The translations under genes were made by a program, and so were the position numbers. Shown here piece by piece: positions 19,659-29,205 of a stretch of DNA of 64,000 nt. Numbering within the stretch: position 1 is the stretch's first letter; each line of letters begins with the position of its first letter. The notes under the pieces are model-generated. The model saw only the letters and a list, made by a program, of their open reading frames with translations, was not told where the DNA came from and did not search any database. This stretch comes from Acetivibrio mesophilus. Lineage in GTDB: Bacteria > Bacillota > Clostridia > Acetivibrionales > Acetivibrionaceae. The DNA is taken from NCBI RefSeq assembly GCF_004102745.1, contig NZ_RLII01000003.1, positions 62,001-126,000 on the forward strand, in the 5' to 3' direction.

Positions 19659-20525
19659 TTATATAGGTAAACTACTAATTCTACGCAGTATGTATCTTCT
19701 TAAAATAGTTAAGTCCGTAGAATTTATTTTACCGTCTTGGTTTACATCTGCAACTTCCGGGTTTGGAAGGGTATTTAGTCTCCCCAGCAAGAACCTCTTC
19801 ATATATGTAACATCTGTTGAATTAACGTTGTTGTCGTTGTTTAAGTCCCCATACAGGATCTCAACCGAAGAGGTCGGCGTTGGTGTTGGTACACAAATAG
19901 CTGTTGTTATCGGCGTTGGTTTATGTGTCGTTGTTGGCATCGATGTTGGTTTATGCGTCGGTGTTGGCATCGGCGTCGGTACACAGATAGCGGTTGTTAC
20001 CGGCGTTGGCTTATGCGTCGGTGTTGGTGTTGGTACACAGATAGCGGTTGTTACCGGCGTTGGCTTATGCGTCGGTGTTGGTGTTGGTACACAGATAGCG
20101 GTTGTTACCGGCGTTGGCTTATGCGTCGGTGTTGGTGTTGGTACACAGATAGCTGTTGTTACCGGCGTTGGCTTATGCGTCGGTGTTGGTGTTGGTACAC
20201 AGATAGCTGTTGTTACCGGCGTTGGCTTATGCGTCGGTGTTGGTGTTGGTACACAGATAGCGGTTGTTACCGGCGTTGGTTTATGCGTCGGTGTTGGCGT
20301 TGGCGTTGGTATTAATGCTAATGTTGTAATGTACATAATTCCCAAATTACGTATGTTCTTAATGCTTTCTGTTATACTGCTATTCACAGACTGTATTGGT
20401 CTAGTAGCATTTTGATCTTTTGCAAATACTTTGCTCACTAATCCCGTACCATACTGAAATGCCGTAAAATGAAACAGTATTGCAAAAACTAAAACTAAAG
20501 AGATACCCTTGATTAATCTTTTCAT
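19659..20525 (-). CDS. Secreted Pro/Thr repeat protein with type I dockerin
   Basis: A 288-residue secreted protein without a catalytic domain. A signal peptide (MKRLIKGISLVLVFAILFHF, cleavage near 35) is followed by a short spacer, about seven copies of an 18-residue Pro/Thr repeat with core THKPTPVTTAICVP (about 75-220), and a C-terminal type I dockerin. The dockerin has two Ca-binding segments, DLNNDNNVNSTD and DVNQDGKINSTD, each followed by a helix; Ser-Thr at the recognition position is the pattern for C. thermocellum type I cohesins. Each repeat carries one Cys, unusual in such linkers. The ATG at 20525 follows AGGGGAG. It should attach to the cellulosome or cell-surface cohesins; its task there is unknown. 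Confidence 0.88.
   Translation of the reverse strand: MKRLIKGISLVLVFAILFHFTAFQYGTGLVSKVFAKDQNATRPIQSVNSSITESIKNIRNLGIMYITTLALIPTPTPTPTHKPTPVTTAICVPTPTPTHKPTPVTTAICVPTPTPTHKPTPVTTAICVPTPTPTHKPTPVTTAICVPTPTPTHKPTPVTTAICVPTPTPTHKPTPVTTAICVPTPMPTPTHKPTSMPTTTHKPTPITTAICVPTPTPTSSVEILYGDLNNDNNVNSTDVTYMKRFLLGRLNTLPNPEVADVNQDGKINSTDLTILRRYILRRISSLPI
19875..20315 (-). repeat. Tandem 54-bp repeats coding for Pro/Thr/Cys linker
   Basis: Six near-identical 54-base units (starting at about 19978, 20032, 20086, 20140, 20194 and 20248) and a diverged unit near 19889 lie inside the dockerin gene. Differences are mostly GCG/GCT third-base changes, so the array has expanded recently and copy number may vary between strains. 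Confidence 0.95.
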
Positions 20526-20534
20526 TATTAACAC

Positions 20535-21427
20535 TCCCCTTTTTTATAATTTATATAATTATCATTATTTTAATTTCACAGTATTTTTTCTTTTGATTTA
20601 TTGGCTTAAAAGTTTTAATAGTGTGAACATAACAAGCATTGACAAAATCTAAAGATTTGCTTGACCCAAGAAAACCTTTAAAATTTCGTCACCGAACTAA
20701 ATTCTCCAAATATAATAAAACGACTGTAATATACCAATAAATTATCAATATTATCTATTACAAACAGCACCGAAAAGGAAATGTTAGAAAAAGTCTACTT
20801 TATAGATAGGTAAATTGAAAGAAAAAAATTATTTTTTGTCTATTGTTGCATTGTCTTATCTATTTCCCCCATCTGTTCATTAACCTATATAAAAAACAAC
20901 ATGTTTCCACATATAGGTTCTAAACTTTGTAATTAAATCATATAGTATTACTAAGAATTGCTATCTTTTCAAAATGATATTTTTTAAGTAAATTATACTA
21001 CTATCTCTTCATACAAACAAGTCCTAAAATCACAACTACACATTATAAATATTATCAAACTGAGGGTGTTAATTTAATGAAGTTTTTCAAAAAACTTATA
21101 TATAACTTACTCAATCTTTTTCTATATTCTTAATAAAAATATTATAGTATCTTCCACATGATAAAGTTCCCTCTAAGATTTGATATTTTCAATCCACTTA
21201 ATAGCATTAACGCCATCATTTAATAACACTTTTTTCAAAATAGAGTAGATTCTAAATGAGGGTAAATTGAAAGTAAAGATGTATAAGGTTACTTTTTATC
21301 AATACTAACATCAACATTTCTCTCAATACTCAAAACAATACTTTTTCCTATGCATTTAGCCTCGTCTTCAACCCCTTGACTATAACAATCTCAACCCTTG
21401 CTCCATTTCCCTTTATCTTAATAAATC
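20535..21427. other. Long A+T-rich intergenic region without clear genes
   Basis: Nearly 0.9 kb with no long open frame. A 13-base direct repeat (GGTAAATTGAAAG) occurs at 20809 and 21261. On the plus strand a GAGGGTG site precedes an 18-codon frame at 21076-21132 (MKFFKKLI...), which could be a very small peptide or the remnant of a signal peptide. Nothing else is recognisable. The promoter of the dockerin gene must lie at the left end. Confidence 0.4.
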
Positions 21428-21474
21428 AAATCCCGTAGCCATTAAGGATTTCTCCTGCTTCGACTACGGGATTT
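21428..21474 (-). terminator. Terminator downstream of glmS
   Basis: An 11-pair stem (AAATCCCGTAG with CTACGGGATTT) with a 25-base loop lies about 95 bases past the glmS stop; on the minus strand it is followed by TTTGATTTAT. It could act in both directions. Confidence 0.7.
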
Positions 21475-21566
21475 TGGAATCAACTTTATTTTTATAGAAA
21501 CGAACTTTATTTTCATGGAGTGAACTCTATTTGAATTATACACTACAGCCAAAATACCTCATCTAT

Positions 21567-23390
21567 CTACTCAACTGTTACACTCTTCGCAAGATTTCTC
21601 GGCTTATCCACGTCACAACCCTTCTGCAGCGCCATATAATATGCAAATAATTGCAGAGGAGTCACAGCCACTATCGGAGCAATAAGCGAATCAACATCGG
21701 GAATGGTAACGACTACATCAGCAGCCTTGCAAACCTGCTTGTTGCTCTCCTTTGCTATCGCAAGGACAACAGCTCCCCTAGCCTTTACCTCCTTAATATT
21801 GCTTATCATTTTCTCCACAAGGTTATCTTGAGTCATTGGGCAAATTACCAATGTACCCTCCTCAATAAGGGCAATGGTCCCGTGCTTCAGTTCCCCTCCG
21901 GCATAAGCCTCCGAGTGGATATACGAAATTTCCTTGAGCTTGAGCGACCCTTCCATGGACAGCGCATAATCAAGTCCTCTTCCGATAAAGAAAATACTCT
22001 TTGCATTGTAGTGCTGTGATGCAAACTTCTGTATTGTATCCCTATTGGCCAACACCTTCTCGATTTCCCCGGGAATTGCTTTTAACCCTTCTATTACATT
22101 GCTGTAATAATCCTTTTCTATCCTGCCTAGTTTATATGCAAAATCCAGGGCAACCAGATACAACGCAGAAAGCTGAGTGTTATATGCCTTAGTTGATGCC
22201 ACCGCAATTTCCGGACCTGCCCAAGTATACAGAACATCATCCGACTCCCTTGCAATCGAACTTCCTACAACATTCACAATGGACAGAACCCTTGCTCCCT
22301 TCTTCTTGGATTCTCTGAGAGCAAACAATGTATCAATGGTCTCACCCGATTGACTTATTATAATTACCATGTCCCTGTCACATATTAGAGGATCTCTGTA
22401 CCTAAACTCCGATGCAACATCAACCTCCACAGGAATCCTTGCCAGCTTTTCTATTATATATTTGCCCACAACCCCTGCATGATACGCAGTACCACATGCA
22501 ACAATATAGATTTTCCCTATATTCTTTAAATCGTCAGCAGTAATCTTAATGTTGTCCAGTACTATATTGTCATCCTTTATTCTTGGACTTACAGTGTCCC
22601 TTATTACCTTTGGCTCCTCACACATTTCCTTCATCATGAAATGCTCGTAGCCTGCCTTTTCAGCTGAAGCAACATCCCAGTTTACCTTGAATACCTTCTT
22701 CTGTACGGCTAAACCGTAATTATTGAATATCTTAACTTCCTTGTCACTTAAAAGTACAATCTCTTTGTCTTCCAGAATATATACATCCCTTGTGTATTCA
22801 AGTATCGCCGGAATATCCGAGGCAATAAAATTCTCTCCTTTTCCAAGTCCCACAACAAGAGGACTATCCTTTCTGGCAGCAACAAATTTGCCGGGATAAT
22901 CCCTGCAAAGGACCCCTAATGCATAAGATCCCTCTATTTCATTTATAGAGTTAATAACAGCCTGAACCACGTCACCGTGATAGTGGTAATCTATAAGATG
23001 TGCCACAACCTCGGTATCGGTTTCCGATACAAATTTATAGCCTTCCGCTTCAAGAAATTCTTTTAATTCCAGATAGTTCTCAATTATACCGTTGTGCACA
23101 ACGGCAATTTTACCGGAATTGCTTATATGGGGGTGAGAATTAAGATCATTCGGCTCCCCGTGGGTAGCCCATCGGGTATGACCTATTCCAATCTTTCCCC
23201 CCGGTGTATCGTTATCCACCTTTTCTTCCAAATTTACAAGCCTACCCTTGCACTTTATCACTTTTATGTCACCATCGTCTAAAATTGCCACTCCAGCAGA
23301 GTCATAGCCTCTATACTCAAGCTTTTTAAGGCCATTCAAAAGTATAGGTGCTGCGTTTTTGTCACCTATATAACCGACTATTCCACACAC
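21567..23390 (-). CDS. glmS: Glutamine-fructose-6-phosphate aminotransferase GlmS
   Basis: Makes glucosamine-6-phosphate from fructose-6-phosphate and glutamine, the first step to UDP-GlcNAc and the cell wall. The 607-residue protein has the N-terminal nucleophile Cys2 (MCGIVGYIG), a glutaminase domain (to about 240), and two SIS sugar isomerase domains (about 285-425 and 455-600) with SQSGETIDT and the C-terminal DxPRNLAKSVTVE. Full length and intact. Expression is controlled by the upstream glmS ribozyme. glmM and cdaA lie further upstream on the same strand. Confidence 0.97.
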   Translation of the reverse strand: MCGIVGYIGDKNAAPILLNGLKKLEYRGYDSAGVAILDDGDIKVIKCKGRLVNLEEKVDNDTPGGKIGIGHTRWATHGEPNDLNSHPHISNSGKIAVVHNGIIENYLELKEFLEAEGYKFVSETDTEVVAHLIDYHYHGDVVQAVINSINEIEGSYALGVLCRDYPGKFVAARKDSPLVVGLGKGENFIASDIPAILEYTRDVYILEDKEIVLLSDKEVKIFNNYGLAVQKKVFKVNWDVASAEKAGYEHFMMKEMCEEPKVIRDTVSPRIKDDNIVLDNIKITADDLKNIGKIYIVACGTAYHAGVVGKYIIEKLARIPVEVDVASEFRYRDPLICDRDMVIIISQSGETIDTLFALRESKKKGARVLSIVNVVGSSIARESDDVLYTWAGPEIAVASTKAYNTQLSALYLVALDFAYKLGRIEKDYYSNVIEGLKAIPGEIEKVLANRDTIQKFASQHYNAKSIFFIGRGLDYALSMEGSLKLKEISYIHSEAYAGGELKHGTIALIEEGTLVICPMTQDNLVEKMISNIKEVKARGAVVLAIAKESNKQVCKAADVVVTIPDVDSLIAPIVAVTPLQLFAYYMALQKGCDVDKPRNLAKSVTVE

Positions 23391-23501
23391 TGATACCTCT
23401 CCTTTACATTTTTACTCCTTTTTGGATATCATTAAGCAAAAATAATTAGAAATGGCTAATATTTTAGACAGGAAAATTCACTCAGATCCACTTTGTTCTG
23501 C

Positions 23502-23645
23502 AGTTACCTGCGAGTTTTTGTAGGATCTTAACGATCGTGACAACCGGAAGGTTTCCGCCGAAATTTCGATAACTCACCGATTGCAAAAATTACCGGTGAC
23601 CTCCTTCTCCTCGTCCACGTGGGAAGCCACGTGCTGGCGCTTGCT
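23502..23645 (-). ncRNA. glmS ribozyme (GlcN6P-activated self-cleaving riboswitch)
   Basis: The minus strand in the glmS leader carries the ribozyme core: AGCGCC at the cleavage site (cleavage predicted between A23641 and G23640), a P2 hairpin with ACGTGG/CCACGT, GACGAGG, then TTATCGAAATTTCGGCGG, CGGTTGT, GATCGTTAAGATC and AACTCGCAGGTAA. These match the conserved order of the known class. It ends about 110 bases before the glmS start. Glucosamine-6-phosphate binding triggers self-cleavage and mRNA decay, which gives feedback control. Confidence 0.95.
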
Positions 23646-23845
23646 ATATGAATTCACTATGGCCAAACTCCCTATCCTCCTCTTCTTTGCACATAATGAA
23701 TAACATTTCCCTGCCAAAAAGCTCCTTAGCCTATTTATTTATATAAGCATGGGCATTCTATAAAAGAATGCTTCCATGCAATATAAGCAACTTATATTAT
23801 TACTAGTATATTATTTATATATAATAATCGATACAAAAACAAAAT

Positions 23846-25195
23846 CTATCCAAGCCTATCCTCAATAACTTTTACAAGCTCAACAGCTCTTCTTTCTATA
23901 TAATCCTTATCCTTACCTTCTATCATAACCCTTACCAAAGGCTCTGTTCCTGAAGGTCTAATAAGTACTCTTCCTTCATCCTTAAACTCATTTTCAAGTT
24001 CTTTGCACATGCCACATACTACTTCGTCGTCAAGATATTTCTCTTTGTTTTGGTTACTTACTCGGGCATTCATTAATACCTGCGGCAATACCTGCATTAT
24101 TGAAGCCAACTCCGAAAGCTTCTTTCCGGAAGACTTCACAACACTAAGAAGCTGTGTTCCTGTAAGAATACCGTCCCCTGTAGTATTATGGTCAAGGAAA
24201 ATAATATGTCCGGACTGCTCGCCACCTAAAATATGCCCGTTCTCAAGCATATTCTCCAACACATATCTGTCTCCCACTTTTGTCTTAACTATGTTTATCC
24301 CTTCTCTTTTCGCCATTATATCGAAGCCAAGGTTGCTCATAACAGTTGCAACAATTGTATTATTTGCAAGTCTTCCCTGCTTCTTCAGTTCAAGACCAAT
24401 TATCGCCATAATCTGATCACCATCAACCAAGTTGCCGTTTTCATCAACCGCAAGCACCCTGTCGGCATCTCCATCAAAAGCAAGCCCAACATCTGCCCCG
24501 CTTTCAATGACAAATTTCCGCAGCTGTTCAATATGTGTAGAACCGCAGTTCTTATTTATATTTATACCGTCAGGCTCGTTGTTAATAACGCAAACCTCCG
24601 CACCAAGTTCATAAAAAGTGATTGGAGCTGCCTGATACGATGCACCGTTTGCACAATCAATTGCAATCTTAAGACCTTTTAGATCACCGCTAATAGTGCT
24701 TTTAACAAAGTTGACATAATCATCTAAAGATGACTCTATTTCGATTTTCCTCCCGACTTTCTCTCCGGTAGGAAGCTCAATTTTCTCGGCATTATCAAGA
24801 ATTATAGCCTCTATCCTCTCCTCTAAAGCATCGGAAAGCTTATAGCCCTTGTTATTAAAGAATTTTATTCCATTAAACTCATAAGGATTGTGAGAAGCAG
24901 AAATTACTACACCGGCATCAGCATTATAATGCCTGATAAGATAAGCAACCGTTGGCGTGGGGACTATTCCTAAGCATACCACTTCTGCACCAACCGAACA
25001 TAATCCCGCTACAAGTGAAGCTTCCAACATATCTCCCGATATCCTTGTATCCATACCCACCAATATTTTTGGTGTGTGCTTTGTCTCCGAAGTCAATACA
25101 TAAGCTCCGGCCTGACCCAATTTATATGCAAGCTCGGCAGTTAATTCCGAATTCGCTACTCCTCTTACTCCATCAGTACCAAATAGACGTCCCAA
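23846..25195 (-). CDS. glmM: Phosphoglucosamine mutase GlmM
   Basis: Converts glucosamine-6-phosphate to glucosamine-1-phosphate for UDP-GlcNAc synthesis. The frame encodes a 449-residue protein if started at TTG 25195, giving [12 protein letters not shown] as in most GlmM; that TTG has AGGGGG at ideal spacing, whereas an in-frame GTG 27 bases upstream would place the binding site inside the gene. The phosphoserine loop [14 protein letters not shown] is at about 95-108, the metal loop DGDADR near 240 and the sugar loop GEQSGHI near 325; [12 protein letters not shown] is at the C-terminus. GlmM is known to bind and inhibit CdaA in Firmicutes, and cdaA is three genes upstream. Confidence 0.95.
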   Translation of the reverse strand: MGRLFGTDGVRGVANSELTAELAYKLGQAGAYVLTSETKHTPKILVGMDTRISGDMLEASLVAGLCSVGAEVVCLGIVPTPTVAYLIRHYNADAGVVISASHNPYEFNGIKFFNNKGYKLSDALEERIEAIILDNAEKIELPTGEKVGRKIEIESSLDDYVNFVKSTISGDLKGLKIAIDCANGASYQAAPITFYELGAEVCVINNEPDGININKNCGSTHIEQLRKFVIESGADVGLAFDGDADRVLAVDENGNLVDGDQIMAIIGLELKKQGRLANNTIVATVMSNLGFDIMAKREGINIVKTKVGDRYVLENMLENGHILGGEQSGHIIFLDHNTTGDGILTGTQLLSVVKSSGKKLSELASIMQVLPQVLMNARVSNQNKEKYLDDEVVCGMCKELENEFKDEGRVLIRPSGTEPLVRVMIEGKDKDYIERRAVELVKVIEDRLG

Positions 25196-25394
25196 TACTC
25201 TCATCCCCCTAAAATTATTCACCTTTTTTGTGTTGCAATTAAATGCTCAAAATTTAATAAAGATATATAAATTTATATACTAAATTCATAATAACTATAT
25301 TATATTATAACAATCAAGTAAATAGCAAAAACCATTTTATGTAACTTGGCCTGTAAAAGTTCATGCAATGCATTAATATATTATTCACACACTG

Positions 25395-26981
25395 CTATTC
25401 ATATGAATAGGTGCTTATTATCTTCTCCGCTATTCTGATGCCGTCAACCGCTGCACTGACAATTCCGCCAGCATACCCCGCACCCTCACCGGCAGGATAC
25501 AAGCCTTTTATACCAATTGCCTCAAGAGTGTCATCCCTTGGAATTCTGACAGGCGATGAAGTTCTGGTCTCCACTCCCGTAATCACAGCATCCTTCATAC
25601 CAAAGTCCTTGATTCGTGAGTCAAAATAAGGTAGAGCTTCCTTCATGGAATCCGTCACAAAAACCGGAAGACAGGAATGAATATCAGCGAGATTTGTTCG
25701 TCCGGTGTAGCTCGGTCTAACTGCCCCCAGAAAAGTTGATTTTCTGCCCTCAATAAAGTCTTCAAGCCTCTGTACCGGTGCCCGATTATCGGATCCCCCC
25801 GCAACAAAAGCCAACCTTTCCCACTTCCTTTGAAAATCAATGCCGGCAAGGGGATGGTGACTTCCGAAATCTCCCGGCTCCACCGATACCACAAGGGCAC
25901 TGTTGGCATTTTCCCTGTCCCTTGCAAATTCACTCATCCCATTTGTCACAATCATACCCGGCTCCGAGGCCGATGCTACTACAATACCTCCGGGACACAT
26001 GCAAAATGAGTACACAGTCCTGCGTCCAAGCTTCTGAAACAACTGGTAGTCTGCTGCTCCAAGTCTGGGATGCCCTGCGGCTTCACCATATTGGGCTCTG
26101 TTAATTACTTCTTGGGGATGTTCAATCCTGACTCCAATAGAAAAGGGCTTCTGCACAAATTCAACACCTTTATCCAAAAGCATTTTGAAGGTGTCTCTTG
26201 CACTATGCCCTATTGCAAGAACTGCAGCCTCACAGGGTATTTCGTCCCTGTCATTTACCACAATTCCGACTATGCTTCCGTTTTTGACAGTTATTGATGT
26301 AACCTTTGAATTGAATCTTACTTCTCCTCCGTATTCAATTATCCTGTTACGCATGTTTGCGACTACCCTTTTTAATACATCAGAGCCTATATGGGGTTTT
26401 GCCTTAAACAGAATTTCTTCATGGGCTCCGGATTTGTAGAATTCCTCCAAGACTATGCTACAGCGCCTGTCGTTTATCCTGGTAGTAAGCTTCCCGTCAG
26501 AAAAAGTTCCCGCACCACCTTCTCCAAACTGTACATTAGTTTCCGGATCAAGCTCACCAGTGGTCCAATACCTGTTAACGATTTGTGTGCGCTTTTCAAC
26601 ACATTCACCTCTTTCGAGAACCAGCGGTTTATAGCCGTTTTGCGCCAGAATAAGCCCTGCAAACAGACCAGCAGGACCTGTGCCAATGACCACAGGTCTG
26701 TTTTGAAGCTTTGCATTGCCTGGAACCAAGACATCTTCGGGTTCTTGCTTTAATATCTGGATATCTGCGCTTTCCCTTACCTTTATTTTGCCTTCAATTT
26801 CAAGCATGACAGAATAGACAAGATTAATATGAGGTCTTTTTCTTGCATCAATAGACTCTTTTACTATCCTGAAATCCCTAAAGTCCTTTTCATTTACTTT
26901 TATTCTTTTAGAAACAAGTCTTCTCAAAGCATCTATATCATCATCTAAAGAAAGTTTTAAATTACGAACAATTAACTTCAT
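25395..26981 (-). CDS. NAD(P)/FAD-dependent oxidoreductase (YhaP-type flavoprotein)
   Basis: A 528-residue flavoprotein. It has an N-terminal domain of about 90 residues, then the FAD-binding dinucleotide loop GTGPAGLFAG at about 98-107, ERGECVEKRT with the Glu contacting ribose, and a C-terminal GLYPAGEGAGYAGGI FAD motif typical of BaiN/HI0933-related 'FAD-dependent dehydrogenases'. Reaction and substrate are unknown. The ATG follows AAGAGGTACAA and lies 16 bases after cdaR, so it is inserted in the usual cdaA-cdaR-glmM order and is probably co-transcribed. No link to c-di-AMP is shown by sequence. Confidence 0.85.
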   Translation of the reverse strand: MKLIVRNLKLSLDDDIDALRRLVSKRIKVNEKDFRDFRIVKESIDARKRPHINLVYSVMLEIEGKIKVRESADIQILKQEPEDVLVPGNAKLQNRPVVIGTGPAGLFAGLILAQNGYKPLVLERGECVEKRTQIVNRYWTTGELDPETNVQFGEGGAGTFSDGKLTTRINDRRCSIVLEEFYKSGAHEEILFKAKPHIGSDVLKRVVANMRNRIIEYGGEVRFNSKVTSITVKNGSIVGIVVNDRDEIPCEAAVLAIGHSARDTFKMLLDKGVEFVQKPFSIGVRIEHPQEVINRAQYGEAAGHPRLGAADYQLFQKLGRRTVYSFCMCPGGIVVASASEPGMIVTNGMSEFARDRENANSALVVSVEPGDFGSHHPLAGIDFQRKWERLAFVAGGSDNRAPVQRLEDFIEGRKSTFLGAVRPSYTGRTNLADIHSCLPVFVTDSMKEALPYFDSRIKDFGMKDAVITGVETRTSSPVRIPRDDTLEAIGIKGLYPAGEGAGYAGGIVSAAVDGIRIAEKIISTYSYE

Positions 26982-26997
26982 TTGTACCTCTTAAGCT

Positions 26998-28209
26998 CTA
27001 ATTTCCTGTCCTAATTACATTAATTTTAACATCATAGTTTTCAACAAGTTTTACGGTATCCGGCAAAACCACATTAAGTGTCCTCTTATATTCTCCTTCC
27101 GATAGGCCATTTACATCAACACTTAACCTAAGACTTTCAGGCGCAATCTTATTAAGCTCTTGCCTTGTACCGGTTAGAGTTATTTTAATTATTTCATCCC
27201 AAACTTCATATCTAAGCGAATTATTCCTTGCTGCATTATCAAATACAATACTTTCCTTGCCAAAGACAAACTCCTTTTCTGCCAACTCCTCAATAACTAC
27301 ATCTACATAAACACTTCTTGGAGTATCAACAAGACGAACTCCATCCGGCAGAACAAGATTCACGATTTTTGTCATACTCTCGGACACATTCTCGATATCT
27401 ATAGGCTCAGTCTTTAAGTTATCAACAAGACCAACGACATCAGAAGGACCGGCAATCAATGCCTTTTCCGGTACGACTCTGTGTATGCCGTCGGTGTAAT
27501 TTTTGGCCGGCCTTCCCCTTACAGCCGGTACTATAGGCACTTCTTTTGCAATCTCAATACTGATATCGACATTCAGCTTCTTATCCAGCTCAACTATTTT
27601 CTCGCCTTCCTTATTGTAAACTACGCACTCCTTATTTACAATAATATCATTGCTGAGGTTGTCAACATCCACATAAGCCCTAACCTCGCCGATTGAATTT
27701 ATTATTTCATCAGCCGCTTCAATTGATACAGTCCCCGGTATTGCATTTGCCCTTACTACCTTATAACTCTCCTTAGGCTTTCCCGTAGTAACTACCTTTA
27801 CAGGGAAAGGATTTTCTCCCAGCCTTTCAAGCTCTATTTCTACAACCCTCGGCGTTACCCCCTGAAAAGATACACCATCTTTATTTGTATAAACATGAAC
27901 ATACAAAATTTCAGTGTTAACATCTTCTACCTTTGAAAGATCAACAATTGCCTCAATATCATTAAGTCCTATATTATTAAAAGTATTCTTCCTTCCCTTT
28001 AAGCTGACAGAAACATTTCTTGGAAAATTCTCATTTTTAATTATTATTCCCTTTTCTTTAAGTGAACTTTCATTTTCGACTTTTAAAGGCACATTCAAGT
28101 CAACCCAGGTTACCGGATTAGAACTGTCTAAAACAATAAACCAGAGAAATACGGCGAAAAATAAAGATATTATCTTCAATGTTAAATCTTTCTTCAGTAA
28201 ATCGTTCAT
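26998..28209 (-). CDS. cdaR: CdaA regulatory protein CdaR (YbbR domains)
   Basis: A 403-residue extracytoplasmic protein with one N-terminal membrane helix (IISLFFAVFLWFIVLDSSN, about 13-30) and four tandem YbbR domains (roughly 40-120, 130-205, 215-300, 315-400), each with the GxP/GRP-type turn. CdaR is known to modulate the diadenylate cyclase CdaA. It overlaps cdaA by 4 bases, which indicates translational coupling. Length and architecture are normal. Confidence 0.93.
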   Translation of the reverse strand: MNDLLKKDLTLKIISLFFAVFLWFIVLDSSNPVTWVDLNVPLKVENESSLKEKGIIIKNENFPRNVSVSLKGRKNTFNNIGLNDIEAIVDLSKVEDVNTEILYVHVYTNKDGVSFQGVTPRVVEIELERLGENPFPVKVVTTGKPKESYKVVRANAIPGTVSIEAADEIINSIGEVRAYVDVDNLSNDIIVNKECVVYNKEGEKIVELDKKLNVDISIEIAKEVPIVPAVRGRPAKNYTDGIHRVVPEKALIAGPSDVVGLVDNLKTEPIDIENVSESMTKIVNLVLPDGVRLVDTPRSVYVDVVIEELAEKEFVFGKESIVFDNAARNNSLRYEVWDEIIKITLTGTRQELNKIAPESLRLSVDVNGLSEGEYKRTLNVVLPDTVKLVENYDVKINVIRTGN

Positions 28210-29081
28210 TTAGCCTTCACCTTCCATATCCCCAGCTTCTTACTCGGATTCTCTTTATCTAAAAGATTTTTGCTTAAAGCTTTTCTCAAGGTATCCGAGG
28301 TCAAATTCCTGGTAAGCCCGCCGTTTAGGGCAACAGAAATCCTTCCGGACTCTTCCGAAACCACCACAACAATTGCATCTGAAACTTCGCTTATACCAAG
28401 AGCAGCCCTGTGCCTTGTTCCCAGCTCCTTACTAAGATTCGGATTCTCTGTAAGGGGCAAAAAACATGCAGCAGCTTTTATCTGGTTGTCCCTAATTACA
28501 ACAGCTCCGTCATGTAAAGGAGTGTTTGGTGTGAATATATTTATCAAAAGCTCTGAAGTAATGTTTGAATCAAGATTAATTCCCGAGTTGATAATCTCCC
28601 CTATCTTGGTCTCTCTTTCAATTACAATAAGCGCTCCTGTAAAGGTTCTTGACATTTCTGTCACAGCCTTTATTATTTCCTCAATCACCGATTTTACCTT
28701 AATTGTCCTGTCTTCCTCTTCAAAGCTGAAAAGGTTCCTAAACCGGCTTCTTCCCAACTGCTCCAACCCTCTTCTAAACTCCGGCTGAAACAGCACAACA
28801 AGTATTATGGCCATATACTCAATAGTAAGCCTTAGTATAAAGGAAAGAGTTTTAAAACCCAGTAATTCACTGAATCTAGCTGCAAACACAATTACAAGAA
28901 TACCTTTTATCAGCTGCCATGCTCGGGTTTCCCTTATAAGTTTTATCAATTTGTATATTACAAAGGATACTATACCAATATCTATAAGTGTCTTTATTAA
29001 ATCCCAGACATTCTTAATATCCAGATTGGTTGATAAATTAATTATAATATCCCAAAAATTTGTTCCTATTAAAAAGCTCAT
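28206..29081 (-). CDS. cdaA: Diadenylate cyclase CdaA
   Basis: Makes c-di-AMP from two ATP at the membrane. The 291-residue protein has three N-terminal membrane segments (about 35-55, 60-80 and 85-105) and a DAC domain with the catalytic DGA motif (PLHDGAVVI, about 190) and the RHR motif (GTRHRAALG, about 220). A candidate promoter lies upstream at 29135-29165 on the minus strand (TTACAT, 16 bases, TATAAT). It leads the cdaA-cdaR-oxidoreductase-glmM series, so osmolyte/cell-wall signalling and amino-sugar supply are co-located. Confidence 0.95.
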   Translation of the reverse strand: MSFLIGTNFWDIIINLSTNLDIKNVWDLIKTLIDIGIVSFVIYKLIKLIRETRAWQLIKGILVIVFAARFSELLGFKTLSFILRLTIEYMAIILVVLFQPEFRRGLEQLGRSRFRNLFSFEEEDRTIKVKSVIEEIIKAVTEMSRTFTGALIVIERETKIGEIINSGINLDSNITSELLINIFTPNTPLHDGAVVIRDNQIKAAACFLPLTENPNLSKELGTRHRAALGISEVSDAIVVVVSEESGRISVALNGGLTRNLTSDTLRKALSKNLLDKENPSKKLGIWKVKAK

Positions 29082-29205
29082 CTGAAAACCTCACTCTGCA
29101 TGCTAAGGTTAAAAACATCTTATAAGAGAATTATAACTTATTTCTAAATAAATGTAAGCTTTTTTTAATAAAAATATAATTAATAATTGATTACAAAATC
29201 ATTTT

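Noticed and set aside
19875-20315. CRISPR array
   Set aside because: The 54-base units are contiguous coding repeats without unique spacers.
19690-20415. Long plus-strand frames opposite the dockerin gene
   Set aside because: They are produced by the 54-base repeats read in antisense (Val/Gly/Cys-rich); no start signals and no plausible protein.
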